Source: Candidatus Obscuribacterales bacterium
GTDB lineage: Bacteria; Cyanobacteriota; Vampirovibrionia; Obscuribacterales; Obscuribacteraceae
Assembly: GCA_031292355.1 (NCBI GenBank)
Contig: JARLHI010000009.1
Span: forward strand, 44,925-108,924
Length of the DNA stretch: 64,000 nt
Direction: 5' to 3'
Positions 16,390 to 24,972 of the stretch are shown here, piece after piece. Within the stretch, counting starts at the first letter, position 1. Every line of letters begins with the position of its first letter. Position numbers and translations under genes: made by a program. The notes under the pieces are model-generated. The model was not told the origin of the DNA, made no database searches, and worked only from the letters and a program-made list of their open reading frames with translations.

Positions 16390-18369
16390 TTAAGCGGCGA
16401 CCGTCGCGGGAGCCGTTTTGCCCTTGCGACGACGACGCTTCACCACCACAGGCGGATTGGCACCAAGGACGATGCTGTGCTTTTTAAACGCAGCTTCGAC
16501 GATCTTGGCATCGATCTTGCCGTTGGTGGTCTTTTGCACGGCGGTTATTAGAGCTTGCAGCAGGTCAGTGAACAGCTGGTCGCTCGCCGGCATATTCGCC
16601 AGGGCATAGAGAATGACCCGGAGGAAGGCTTCGATTGCTTCCACCAGGTCGTCTGCCGGCCAGGCGAGCACGAAGTCGGTGAAGAAGTCGACGAGCGCGC
16701 CCGTGACGATCTCACTGTCATCATGCGGTTCACCAGTTTTGTCCTGCGGCGTCTGCTTGTGGTTGCGACCATGACGGATGACGCCAGGCTGCGCAGCATA
16801 GCCACCGATATCGAACGGATCGGCTTGCAGGTCTTTCTTGGTGAAGTTCATGCCGATCTTCTTCGCGTACATGAGGCGGAACAGGCAGTTCATGATCACC
16901 GACATGATGTCGCCGATCGCTTCGTGCATGGCCGCTCCTTCAGCGCCGGTCAGGTCGTGTCCGGGAGTCTGAATCGTCACGATCCAGTGCCCGCACTCGT
17001 GCCAGCAGACGCCGATGTCGAACGCGATGTATTTGATCAAACCGCCACGATTGACACCGGAACCCATTCCGATGCTCATGAGCGGTTGCGTCGGGTCGAG
17101 CCAGGCATTGTCTTCGTTGGTCGGGTCATTGACGTGAACCGGAACGACGACCGTCACCTTCTTCAAACCGAGCCGCGCACACGTCTCCATCTCTTTGGTG
17201 AGAGCGAAGAAGTCGATTGCGGCGCAGAATCCGTCGGTGCCGACCTGAAAGACGAAGGTGCCATCGGGGTTGGCCTTGAGCAGCTTCCACTGCTTTGAAG
17301 CCTTCTTGCCGCGACCCTTCTTCTTGCTTGCCGTGTTAATGAAGCCCTTCGCTGCGTCCGTGCCCTTTTTGCCAGAGCCATCGCCCTGCAAGGTGAACAC
17401 ATTGAAGAACTGGTTGGCCATTACCGTGGGGTCCGGCAGGTTGTCGAAGAATTCCTTGCCGGCCTGTTTGGCGATGTCAGCGGAGGGATCCGGGATACGG
17501 TACAAAACCGAACCCACGGGGCTGTTCAACACGCGATCCTGGGTGGACGAGTGCTGATTGAAGCGCAGACGTTCGTACCAAGAGATGATGCGACCGTTTT
17601 TGGCGTTGACGAGGATTTCCTTGACGCTCGGGGCCGCCGTGCTCGCCGCCGACCTTCTCAGAGTGACCACGTAGACGGGTTCGAAATCACCACTGTTGTC
17701 GATCATGACGAGTTCATTCGAGGCCACGTCCGTGCGCTTGCCAAAACGCTTTTGGGCAAAGGTGACAGCTTCTTCTTTGCTGATTACCTTGCCGAGGCGC
17801 TCGGGTTTGCGGGCGTGAGTTATGGTGGAGGTCAGGTTGACGAGTTCGCCTTCGGGAGACACCGAAGCGTGGACGTAGCCCTTGTACACCGGAATTTCGA
17901 TGTCTTTGAGGCAGCCGTCTTCAGTGCACTTCGTGCGGACCATCTGCCTGTAGCCGACGCGCTCGCCGTTGATGCCCAAGTCCGAGACTTCGTCGGGGAC
18001 GAGGTTGACATTGGCGAGCTTGAGGCTTTTGCGAACAGTGTCCTCGGCGAGGTATTTGTTCACGTAGGCCAGCGACTGACCTTCCCACGGTGCCCTGTAC
18101 AGGCTGATGCCTGGCTGAGCGGTGAGCGTTCGAATGTTGCCGAGAACATCGTTGCGTACGCGAATGAGTTCCTGGTCGCCGTCACGGATGATGCCGAAAT
18201 CGCCGAAGTGAGCGAGTTCGATGGAGTCATGAACACCGCTTCCGGTGCGGGCGGCAAGGTCGATCAAAGAAGAAATCGCACTGCGCGACATCTCGACTTG
18301 ATGACCGACGCCGCGGCTGGTGGAGAGCGAAGTGTTCGAGCGCAGCTTGAGTTTGGGATTGTTTTTCAT
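16390..18369 (-). CDS. Thermolysin-like zinc metallopeptidase (M4/M36-type)
   Basis: 659 residues. The gluzincin signature is present: H457-E-C-G-H461 (WHECGHWIV) with the third ligand Glu483 in GAAMHEAIGD, 22 residues on, matching HExxH...GAxxEAxxD of thermolysin. The N-terminal ~270 residues resemble an FTP/PepSY-type propeptide (ISKEEAVTFAQKRFGKRTD). No signal peptide is visible: the start (MKNNPKLKLRSN) is basic and polar and is supported by GAAGGA at good spacing. Export by another route or an intracellular role is therefore open. The C-terminus is basic, ending in an RRRRKGK stretch. The codon use is GC-rich, giving long open frames on the opposite strand. Confidence 0.82.
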   Translation of the reverse strand: MKNNPKLKLRSNTSLSTSRGVGHQVEMSRSAISSLIDLAARTGSGVHDSIELAHFGDFGIIRDGDQELIRVRNDVLGNIRTLTAQPGISLYRAPWEGQSLAYVNKYLAEDTVRKSLKLANVNLVPDEVSDLGINGERVGYRQMVRTKCTEDGCLKDIEIPVYKGYVHASVSPEGELVNLTSTITHARKPERLGKVISKEEAVTFAQKRFGKRTDVASNELVMIDNSGDFEPVYVVTLRRSAASTAAPSVKEILVNAKNGRIISWYERLRFNQHSSTQDRVLNSPVGSVLYRIPDPSADIAKQAGKEFFDNLPDPTVMANQFFNVFTLQGDGSGKKGTDAAKGFINTASKKKGRGKKASKQWKLLKANPDGTFVFQVGTDGFCAAIDFFALTKEMETCARLGLKKVTVVVPVHVNDPTNEDNAWLDPTQPLMSIGMGSGVNRGGLIKYIAFDIGVCWHECGHWIVTIQTPGHDLTGAEGAAMHEAIGDIMSVIMNCLFRLMYAKKIGMNFTKKDLQADPFDIGGYAAQPGVIRHGRNHKQTPQDKTGEPHDDSEIVTGALVDFFTDFVLAWPADDLVEAIEAFLRVILYALANMPASDQLFTDLLQALITAVQKTTNGKIDAKIVEAAFKKHSIVLGANPPVVVKRRRRKGKTAPATVAA

Positions 18370-19173
18370 GGTGACTATCCTTCACGTTTTAGTGTTGTGT
18401 TGCAGAATGGAGAAAATCGCGCCTTAGCCACACAGCTCTGCCACCACTATCAGTGGTGTTCGAAAAGCCGAGACGTAGAATGCTTGTGTTTTTACAGAGG
18501 CGGAGAGGGTTGAAAAGTATGGGTATATATGATCACTACCCTAGGTTTCAGCGCACAGCGAAAGCAACTTAGTGTTTGCCCTTGCCTGTGATGGAAAGCA
18601 GACTGAGTTCTGACTTAAGCCCCACAGAAGTAGTGATTCAATACGCCAGAAAAAGCCAAGGAATCAGGTCACAATTCAAGAATGGAAAAAGTGCATCTAG
18701 CGCAGCCGAGCGAACGAAATTGCTTTTAACAAGCTGCTCGCGGTTGTGCACAGCTTACTAACGCTCGCGCAAGCACTGAAAAACCTTGCGTGCTGAGTCG
18801 CGACATGTTTCTGAATTGTAGTTTTGATGATAATCGCCCACCTCGTGCAGCTTCGCGATTGCTGACAACTCTAGGTTTAATGTTGCCACTTGCTGGCAAC
18901 ATTAGCTGAGCGAAGCAAGCCAATGCAGTGAATTAGCTGAAAAGAAGAACTGGTCTAATTTAGAGAATTTATGTACTTACGACTTGCAGCTCTTGATCGA
19001 CAAACTAACTTTTATCTAAGCTAATGCTTATTACCTAATTTTATTCTCTGAGATTTTATACAAAGCCACTCTTAAACCAACTCTCTTTTCTCTCTTCAAG
19101 CTTTTTATCGGGACTCTATTCCTGCGTTTGTAGCCGAAAGTCATTTGCCGTCTCGAACCAAACGGAGCCACTA
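18370..19173. other. 800-bp intergenic region with inverted repeats, no supported gene
   Basis: No frame on either strand has a plausible start plus protein-like sequence. Two inverted repeats are clear: CACCACT-ATC-AGTGGTG at 18442-18458, about 75 bases upstream of the metalloprotease start (possible operator), and AATGTTGCCA-CTTGC-TGGCAACATT at 18879-18903. The right end is the leader of the next gene, with GGAG before the ATG at 19174. Confidence 0.5.
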
Positions 19174-19701
19174 ATGAGCCCTCACTTGCGTACCTCCTCG
19201 GTCATCATTCCTGCGTATCTTCAAAACCTGTTCGCTGAACTCTGCGAGCGCTCGGGCTTTGATGTCCTGCACACTTCGCGGCAGCTTGATGGCGTCGACG
19301 ATGAAACTTTGAAGCGCAAATTCGAAATGCTAGGCGACGTCTATCAATCCGGTTCTGTCATCGACAGTGTTCGAATTTGTTTGCGTAACCAAGCCGGCGT
19401 CGAACTGACATTTACCTGGGGCGTCTTCGACGAAGATTTGCCGTCAGCCAACGTCGATGATTCTCCCAAGTCGCGCTTCGAGCAGAACATTTGTTTCGCT
19501 GGCGCTACTGACCTCACCCCTGTCTTTTCGGCACTAGCTGCGGCTGGTTTCGAGCCATTGTCGCCGGATGCGAATCAGAACTTTTCGATTCGTTTCATCC
19601 GCGGACAAGCCATGGCAGGCAAAATGCGACTGGGCATCAATGCCAATCTCGACTACGGCGCCGAAGTCGCCGGTCGTGGTTGCGCAATGCGCGCTCAATA
19701 A
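19174..19701 (+). CDS. Hypothetical protein, 175 residues
   Basis: GGAG precedes the ATG by 8 bases and a strong terminator follows, so this is a real transcription unit. The protein is a mixed alpha/beta sequence (LQNLFAELCERSGFDVLHTS, VELTFTWGVFDED, FSALAAAGFEPL, IRFIRGQAMAGKMRLGINAN) without membrane segments or signal peptide. I do not recognise a family. It leads a plus-strand run that includes a small protein, a methyltransferase and a nucleoside hydrolase, each separated by terminators, so there is no firm functional link. Confidence 0.65.
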   Translation: MSPHLRTSSVIIPAYLQNLFAELCERSGFDVLHTSRQLDGVDDETLKRKFEMLGDVYQSGSVIDSVRICLRNQAGVELTFTWGVFDEDLPSANVDDSPKSRFEQNICFAGATDLTPVFSALAAAGFEPLSPDANQNFSIRFIRGQAMAGKMRLGINANLDYGAEVAGRGCAMRAQ

Positions 19702-19843
19702 CAGGCGTTCATTCACATACGTGTGATGAGCGACCTCACAAGATGCAGGTTGTCGATTGGTCTCGTGCAACGAGTCATTCGGCGACTTTCATGGCAGACA
19801 CATTCGCGAGCATGAGCTTTCGAACTGAGTGTCTGTTACACCC

Positions 19844-19871
19844 CCTGGCGACAATCCCGTCGCCAGGTTTT
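19844..19871 (+). terminator. Rho-independent terminator
   Basis: CCTGGCGAC (19844-19852) and GTCGCCAGG (19859-19867) form a perfect 9-bp stem with loop AATCCC, followed by TTTT. It lies 143 bases after the stop of the 175-residue gene and just before the ribosome-binding site of the next. Confidence 0.85.
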
Positions 19872-19898
19872 GCACTACTCCAACAGGAGGTTTTCTAA

Positions 19899-20135
19899 AT
19901 GAAAACTGCAACGAAGCCTTCCACTCTGGATATCTGTGCAGGCGTCGTCGGCGCTTGCTCATCTCGCCGAGTGGCCAGTCCGGACCTCGGTAACTATTTC
20001 GTCGACCCATTGCGGTCGCTCGGAATGGTGCGTCCCGAACAGCCGGACGAAACGGGCCATCGCAACGAGCGTCCTTTCGAACTCGAAGGGATTATCGAAA
20101 TCGACCCGTTGTTCGGCACCGCCAGACTGCGGTAA
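19899..20135 (+). CDS. Small hypothetical protein, 78 residues
   Basis: A strong ribosome-binding site (AGGAGG at 19885-19890) precedes the ATG. The product begins MKTATKPSTLDICAGVVGAC and ends in a Glu/Asp-rich segment. It contains two Cys near the N-terminus and no membrane helix. It lies between two terminators, so it is its own unit or is reached by read-through. The family is not recognised; a peptide-like modified product is conceivable but nothing nearby supports that. Confidence 0.5.
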   Translation: MKTATKPSTLDICAGVVGACSSRRVASPDLGNYFVDPLRSLGMVRPEQPDETGHRNERPFELEGIIEIDPLFGTARLR

Positions 20136-20195
20136 TCCCGCAAGCTGACGATGTAAGCGTCGAATTATCTCATCCGATAGTCTGACGTGAGCAGG

Positions 20196-20230
20196 GCGGG
20201 GACAGACCAAAAGTCTGTCCTCGCTTTTCT
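20196..20230 (+). terminator. Rho-independent terminator
   Basis: GCGGGGACAGAC (20196-20207) pairs with GTCTGTCCTCGC (20213-20224), one G-T wobble, loop CAAAA, followed by TTTTCT. It ends the 78-residue gene. Confidence 0.88.
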
Positions 20231-20309
20231 CTATGGCTACTAAGCGGCTGCCGTGCGGTGGTCGCATGTGGCTGCTCAGAGTATCTGAAGTTGAAAGGAG
20301 AAGCTTGAA

Positions 20310-21116
20310 ATGAGTACTCATGGTGTATTAAATATGCCGGAGCTGCGCGTCGATTACATGTGCCCGCAAGTGGCAGCTGGATTCGATTTGCGCGGCGTCG
20401 TCTCGCCCGATCGCGTTGAGCGTTTGGCTGGTCTGATGGAGGAATTGCTGCCCCGTCAGGCTTATCTGGGGACTGGCAAGATTCTGGACATCGGTTGCGG
20501 AACGGGGCGTTTCACGATTCCGTTCGCCAGCCGGTTCCCGAATTTCACTGTGGTGGGGGCTGACAAATCCTCCAACATGCTGGAACAGGCTCAACAGAAG
20601 CACGGCGCTGAACGCGTGCTGTGGTCTGTGCAGGACATCTGCAATCAGGATTTCGACAGCGCAAGCTTCGACCTGGTGTTCGTGTCCGACCTTCTGCACC
20701 ACATCGCCAATCCGCTCGATGCCATTCGCGAATGCAAGCGCGTGTTGCGTCCTGGTGGTTGGCTGCTCTGTAAATACGGTGCGATGGAGAACATTGCTCA
20801 GGATCCCGAGCATGTGTTCTTCCCCGAAACCGTAGCTGTTGACGCCAAGCGCACACCGACTCAGAAGCAGGTTGGCGATTGGCTCGAGCTGGAAAACTTC
20901 CGCTACATCAACAGCCGGACCCTGCGCGAACAAACCCGAATCAGTGGTGCTGATCGACTGGCTGCAGCGAGAGCTAAGAGCATCTCGGTGTTGCACATGA
21001 TCGAGCAGGACCACTTCGACAAAGGTCTCGAAGCGCTTGGACTGTACGTCGAGCAAAACCCGAACGACCCCTGGCTGCAGGAAGATCCGACCACCTGGAC
21101 CTGGGGACAACGCTAA
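20310..21116 (+). CDS. Class I SAM-dependent methyltransferase
   Basis: 268 residues; AAGGAG precedes the ATG. Motif I is ILDIGCGTGRFTIP (about 58-71, SAM-binding Gly-rich loop), motif II the acidic end of TVVGADKSS, then motif IV in SFDLVFVSDLLHHIANPLDA and post-motif RECKRVLRPGGWLLCKYG. This is the Methyltransf_11/UbiE-like fold acting on a small molecule. The C-terminal ~90 residues form a helical substrate domain. The substrate is unknown. The nucleoside hydrolase begins 34 bases downstream, so the two are probably cotranscribed and may share a nucleoside-like substrate (inference). Confidence 0.88.
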   Translation: MSTHGVLNMPELRVDYMCPQVAAGFDLRGVVSPDRVERLAGLMEELLPRQAYLGTGKILDIGCGTGRFTIPFASRFPNFTVVGADKSSNMLEQAQQKHGAERVLWSVQDICNQDFDSASFDLVFVSDLLHHIANPLDAIRECKRVLRPGGWLLCKYGAMENIAQDPEHVFFPETVAVDAKRTPTQKQVGDWLELENFRYINSRTLREQTRISGADRLAAARAKSISVLHMIEQDHFDKGLEALGLYVEQNPNDPWLQEDPTTWTWGQR

Positions 21117-21150
21117 CTTAACCAGCCTTCGCTGGAGAAAGGACACGCAA

Positions 21151-22083
21151 ATGTTTAGTCGACAGAAACACCGAGTGTTCCACGACTGCGACGGCAATTC
21201 AGACGACCTCGTCACCGGCATTTTGCTGAGGCTGGCTCCCGAGGTTGAATTGGTCGGTACTGCGATCAGCAATGGTCTGTGCTATGTGCATGAGTCGCAC
21301 GCAGCCATGCGCAGTATCGAGAGGTATCTGGGTACACCCGAGGTGGACATCGGAATCTGGGATGGCGAGATGCCGAACCCATTTCCCGATGCCTGGCGCA
21401 GCGATTCCCGTCGCTACAATGAGCTGCCGTTTCTGGCTCAAAAACGCTCCACTCTGGGAAAGCCCGGCAAAGCTGTCAGCCTGCTCAGGCGTTGTTTGAG
21501 GCAGGCTAGCCACCCGATCACCGTTGTAGGCACAGGACCCCTGACGGTGGTGGCAGAAGTGTTGCGCGCAAACCCCAAGCTAGCTGGCAAGATTCGGCAG
21601 CTGGTCATCATGGGTGGTGCCGTGAGGGTTCCAGGAAATGTGAAGAACGTACCTGGAGCTGATGGCAGTGCGGAATGGAATGTTTTCTGCGACCCGTTTG
21701 CGTTCAAGACGGTGCTCGCGCATGACATTCCCATCAGGCTGATTAGCCTCGATGTCACCAATCAACTGGCGGTTAATCAATCGCTTTTGCAGAAACTTTC
21801 GGAGCGAGCGAAGACTTCGCGCGCGTCGAATGTGGCCGCGTCTGTGTGGGGAATACAGGATGGTCGTGAGATCTACCTGTGGGACCCGACGACTGCAATT
21901 TCGCTAATTCGACCGGATTTGTTTCGGTTCGAATATGTGGACATTGACGTCGTCACGGATGGAGCTTCACTCGGACGCCTTGTGGAGGTTGCACCCGGAT
22001 GTGGACGCACAGTTGAGCTGGCGACAGGCGTCGATAGCAAGGCCGTGTTGAGTTACTTTCTAGACTTGCTTGGCTCGTTGTGA
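21151..22083 (+). CDS. Inosine-uridine preferring nucleoside hydrolase family
   Basis: 310 residues from the ATG at 21151, preceded by GAAAGGA; upstream in-frame starts run into the methyltransferase. The family hallmark DxDxxxDD is present as D12-C-D14-GNSD18-D19 (calcium and ribose binding), followed by TVVGTGPLTVVAEVLRANP, IRQLVIMGGAV, AEWNVFCDPFAFKTVL and DPTTAISLIRPDLF. IU-nucleoside hydrolases cleave the N-glycosidic bond of ribonucleosides to base plus ribose. The HDCDGNSDD variant is slightly unusual (FDTDxGxDD is commoner). It probably feeds base salvage; other nucleoside genes lie at 62-63.8 kb. Confidence 0.88.
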   Translation: MFSRQKHRVFHDCDGNSDDLVTGILLRLAPEVELVGTAISNGLCYVHESHAAMRSIERYLGTPEVDIGIWDGEMPNPFPDAWRSDSRRYNELPFLAQKRSTLGKPGKAVSLLRRCLRQASHPITVVGTGPLTVVAEVLRANPKLAGKIRQLVIMGGAVRVPGNVKNVPGADGSAEWNVFCDPFAFKTVLAHDIPIRLISLDVTNQLAVNQSLLQKLSERAKTSRASNVAASVWGIQDGREIYLWDPTTAISLIRPDLFRFEYVDIDVVTDGASLGRLVEVAPGCGRTVELATGVDSKAVLSYFLDLLGSL

Positions 22084-22108
22084 CGACGGTGACAAAGAAG
22101 ATTCCCCC

Positions 22109-22154
22109 AGGGGTTGGTGCTAAAAAGCATCAACCCCTTGTCGGGATTTTTTTT
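22109..22154 (+). terminator. Rho-independent terminator of the nucleoside hydrolase
   Basis: AGGGGTTGGTGCT (22109-22121) and AGCATCAACCCCT (22126-22138) form a 13-bp stem with one wobble and loop AAAA, followed nearby by T8 (22147-22154). Confidence 0.92.
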
Positions 22155-22182
22155 GGACTAAAAAGGCACCGCCGGCGGTGCC
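22155..22182 (-). terminator. Terminator of the metallophosphoesterase gene
   Basis: A perfect 18-bp palindrome GGCACCGCCGGCGGTGCC (22165-22182), followed on the minus strand by TTTTTAG. It lies about 20 bases after the stop of the convergent 22201-23061 gene. Confidence 0.88.
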
Positions 22183-22200
22183 ACCGCGCAGCTGCGAATG

Positions 22201-23061
22201 TTATGCTGGCTTTATTGAGGCCGGAGCGTAGTCTTTGTGGATATTGAGCCAGTGGCGATTCGGCAATTTCTTAGGCAATCGGTACAGGAGCGGCGTATTT
22301 CCAAAAACTTCAATTTCAATCGATTCGCCTATTCTCAAACTTGCATAAGCCTCGTTGATATTCGGAAAAGTTGTGAACATCTCTGTCAGAGAGGGGATAG
22401 TAACATAATGAGTACCGTCAATGCTTTGATAGGCGTTCCAGTGCGCGTGTCCGTTCATGCACAAGATTACTTTGCCGCTGCGTTCGATCACGTCTCTAAT
22501 TGCTTCGCCCTGAGCCTCTGGATATGCGCCATGGAGGGGATAAGCCTTTTCGAAATAGAAATTGCCCTTCATACTGCCGTTGTCTAACGGCACGTGTGTA
22601 AAGACAATAGAGGGGAGATCAGTTTGAGCGAGGTCTTTGCGTAGCCACTCCAGATCGCCATCGCCTAGAGAAAAACCTTTGACCATGTCGAGTTTGTCAT
22701 CGGCGTTCCAGAAAATCAGATGATAGCCTTCTAGATCGAGGCTATGAGAGGCAAAAGAGTGTTGCATCAGGTTCTCGTTGTCGGCTATGGATAATTTCGA
22801 CACATCATGATTGCCTAGAATGTGATGAATAGAGCCGGGGATTTTTGCCAGACCTTGTGCAACCTGCTTCACCAGGAGGCGGTCAGTATCAGCATCGACT
22901 TCCGAAATGCGGTCGCCCATCTCAATCGTGCAGGCCGGACGCAAGTCGGAGACAAAGCCGGCAAATCGCTCCAGAAGCGGTAAAGCGGCCGAACCCATCT
23001 TTGTGCCCCGATCAGGCCCATGATGAATGTCTGTGATTATGGCTAAGGTCAAGTCGCCCAT
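22201..23061 (-). CDS. Calcineurin-like metallophosphoesterase
   Basis: 286 residues with the full two-metal phosphoesterase set in order: D-x-H in IITDIHHG (about 9-16), GDRISE, GNHD, the His in FTHVPLDNG, and NGHAHWN. It resembles cyclic-nucleotide or sugar-phosphate type MPEs in the cytoplasm; the substrate is unknown. The ATG overlaps the stop of the upstream small gene by one base (TAATG), indicating translational coupling. A strong terminator follows. Confidence 0.88.
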   Translation of the reverse strand: MGDLTLAIITDIHHGPDRGTKMGSAALPLLERFAGFVSDLRPACTIEMGDRISEVDADTDRLLVKQVAQGLAKIPGSIHHILGNHDVSKLSIADNENLMQHSFASHSLDLEGYHLIFWNADDKLDMVKGFSLGDGDLEWLRKDLAQTDLPSIVFTHVPLDNGSMKGNFYFEKAYPLHGAYPEAQGEAIRDVIERSGKVILCMNGHAHWNAYQSIDGTHYVTIPSLTEMFTTFPNINEAYASLRIGESIEIEVFGNTPLLYRLPKKLPNRHWLNIHKDYAPASIKPA

Positions 23062-23261
23062 TAAGTTAAGTCTTTAGGTTCTCCGGCGTCCTTCAAAATA
23101 GCCGCATAGCGCGCAATGATAGTGCGCATTTGTCCATAGAAAAATTCGGCTTGATCGCTTGAACCAGTGCTCTCTAGCACGTCTGCGAACGCCAGGCAGG
23201 CCGCAGCAGCATTCAAATCTTTTTGATCCAGAATACTCTGCAATGGATTTACTGTTGTCAT
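23061..23261 (-). CDS. Small protein translationally coupled to the phosphoesterase
   Basis: 66 residues from the ATG at 23261, which has AAGGA at 7-base spacing; a longer frame to a TTG at 23351 lacks a site. The product is helical (DLNAAAACLAFADVLESTG, AEFFYGQMRTIIARYAAILK) and resembles a TPR-like or four-helix fragment, but I do not recognise a family. Its stop overlaps the phosphoesterase start, so equal production and a physical partnership are plausible. Confidence 0.6.
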   Translation of the reverse strand: MTTVNPLQSILDQKDLNAAAACLAFADVLESTGSSDQAEFFYGQMRTIIARYAAILKDAGEPKDLT

Positions 23262-23612
23262 GGAATTGTCCTTGTCTGCGTGAGTCTCTGGAACAACATC
23301 TGTTGCTTTTGATTCCGATGATTCCACGATAATTTTAATTCTCCCGGGCAAAGTCGCCGACTCTGCCTAGAGTGACGATTACTTTTGGAGATTAACACGC
23401 AAAAGTGAAAGCCGCGTGAGAGTCTTGCGGATGCATGATGGTTTCCTGACCTTTTTGTACACAAAAAAAGTACTTCTCAAACCCGGAAATTTTGTTCAGG
23501 TCTATTCTGTCACCGATCAATATCATTGAACTTTTTAGGCAGTTTTATAATTTGTTCGAACGGTAATAATTGGCGCACTGTCGGTAGTGGCGACTCACCA
23601 AATTTTGCGCGG
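23262..23612. other. Intergenic region, no gene seen
   Basis: About 350 bases between the tldE stop and the small-gene start, both minus strand. It contains TTTTTGTACACAAAAA (about 23453-23468), a short palindrome that could be a weak terminator for tldE-side read-through or an operator. The AAGGA site of the small gene is at the left edge. Confidence 0.4.
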
Positions 23613-24962
23613 TCAAAACTTCGTCGCAGATGTGAAGTTGAAATCTGCAATTTTCATCGGTGGTACTACCGCTGGAAAACCTTCTTCGCCGGCTGCACGC
23701 ACTGCTGGACCCAGCTGAACGACATTGTTTAATAAGTCAATCAAGCTTACATTGAATCGCATGTTTTTCAATCCGTGGATGATTTTGCCGTTCTCAATCA
23801 GGAATGTGCCATCTCTCGTCATTCCGGTTAATAGTAAAATCGTCGGATCGACCATGCGCACATACCATACGCGTGAAAGCAAGATGCCGCGCTCGGTAGA
23901 GGCGATCATGTCCTCAATTGAAGTTGGTCCACCTTGAACTACTAGGTTGAGAGGCATTTCTCCCGTCAAACTTGGCTCTGCTAGACCATGCCCGGTACTT
24001 TCGACGCCGAAAAATTGTGCGCTCTTTCGCCCGTAAACTAAATTTTTAAGAACACCGTTTTCGACAAGCTTGACTATCTGTCTGGGCATGCCTTCGCCAT
24101 CAAATGGAAGTCCGGCTTGCAGAGGATCTGTGAAGTTATCGGTAATAGTGATATTTTCGCCGAAGACCTTTTCGCCGACTTTATCAATCAAGCTTGAGAG
24201 TTTGTCCTTATGACCAGTGGCAGAGAATTCGTACCAGAGGAAGCTGAGCAGATCGAGTACCGCTGATGGTGGCAAGATGGTTGTGAACTTTTCTGGCTCC
24301 ACTTCTAGAGGATCGTGGCTTGTTTCTGCGGTTTGTACCGCGTGGGCGACAAGCGTGGTTGGGTTGACAGAATCACTTGTTGTACTTTGCGACTTTCCCC
24401 AGCCTGAAGAATTTTCTTTTTCTATGGTGACTGAACATTCGGCTGAACTTTCTTCGTGATAGACAAAAAGTCCACGAGAATTGCCCACGGCGTAAAACCA
24501 GCTCCCCGAGGCGTAAAAGCCTGAAGATCTGACATTGGAAGCAAGCGCAGCATCGATTATTTTACGCACTTGCAGGGCTCTTTCTTTTGGCGACATCGCA
24601 GCCGTCTTTTTGTCGAAGCGGTCAACTTTGCTATATTTTTTTGCAGAAACAGGTTTAGGTAGAGGCAAGAGATCTTTTTCCGGTGTCAACATATCGACCA
24701 CTGCTATGGCGTTGTCGACAAGGTTTTTGATGCCATTCTCGGATATTTCGTCGGTTTCCAATCGAGTCTGTTTGCTGTCATGTAAGACCCGCACTGAGAC
24801 TGATACCAAATTCGGTGCTTGATTTTGGGTCATGCTGTTTAAGGCGAAGCGACTTGTGGCAATGTCTGATCCCGTCACTGTGACTTCGATGCCGTCAACG
24901 CGCTTGCCCGCATAATCAATAGCGAAATCGATGATTTTTTTTACTTTTTTCTCTGATAACAC
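23613..24962 (-). CDS. TldE/PmbA-like subunit of the TldD/TldE peptidase
   Basis: 449 residues. It matches the PmbA (TldE) fold: VTVTGSDIATSRFALNSMTQ near the N-terminus, VRVLHDSKQTR, DFTDPLQAGLPFDGEG-like segment in the second half, LVYGRKSAQFFGVESTGHG, and a C-terminal RMVDPTILLLTGMTRDG. It lacks the HExxxH motif, so it is the non-catalytic partner. It pairs with the tldD-like gene ending 10 bases upstream. GTG start at 24962 with AGGA. TldD/E proteases trim unfolded peptides and, in some bacteria, mature ribosomal peptides or degrade antitoxins. No precursor peptide is visible nearby. Confidence 0.88.
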   Translation of the reverse strand: MLSEKKVKKIIDFAIDYAGKRVDGIEVTVTGSDIATSRFALNSMTQNQAPNLVSVSVRVLHDSKQTRLETDEISENGIKNLVDNAIAVVDMLTPEKDLLPLPKPVSAKKYSKVDRFDKKTAAMSPKERALQVRKIIDAALASNVRSSGFYASGSWFYAVGNSRGLFVYHEESSAECSVTIEKENSSGWGKSQSTTSDSVNPTTLVAHAVQTAETSHDPLEVEPEKFTTILPPSAVLDLLSFLWYEFSATGHKDKLSSLIDKVGEKVFGENITITDNFTDPLQAGLPFDGEGMPRQIVKLVENGVLKNLVYGRKSAQFFGVESTGHGLAEPSLTGEMPLNLVVQGGPTSIEDMIASTERGILLSRVWYVRMVDPTILLLTGMTRDGTFLIENGKIIHGLKNMRFNVSLIDLLNNVVQLGPAVRAAGEEGFPAVVPPMKIADFNFTSATKF

Positions 24963-24972
24963 TTGGGAAATC

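Noticed and set aside
16555..18513. Two long plus-strand ORFs (247 and 320 codons) opposite the metalloprotease
   Set aside because: Antisense shadows of a GC-rich gene whose zinc site is intact; no start signals and no domain-like sequence.
20202..20210. CAGACCAA at 20203, resembling the repeat-module 10-mer
   Set aside because: It is part of a terminator stem (GACAGAC...GTCTGTC) and has no partner 24 bases away.
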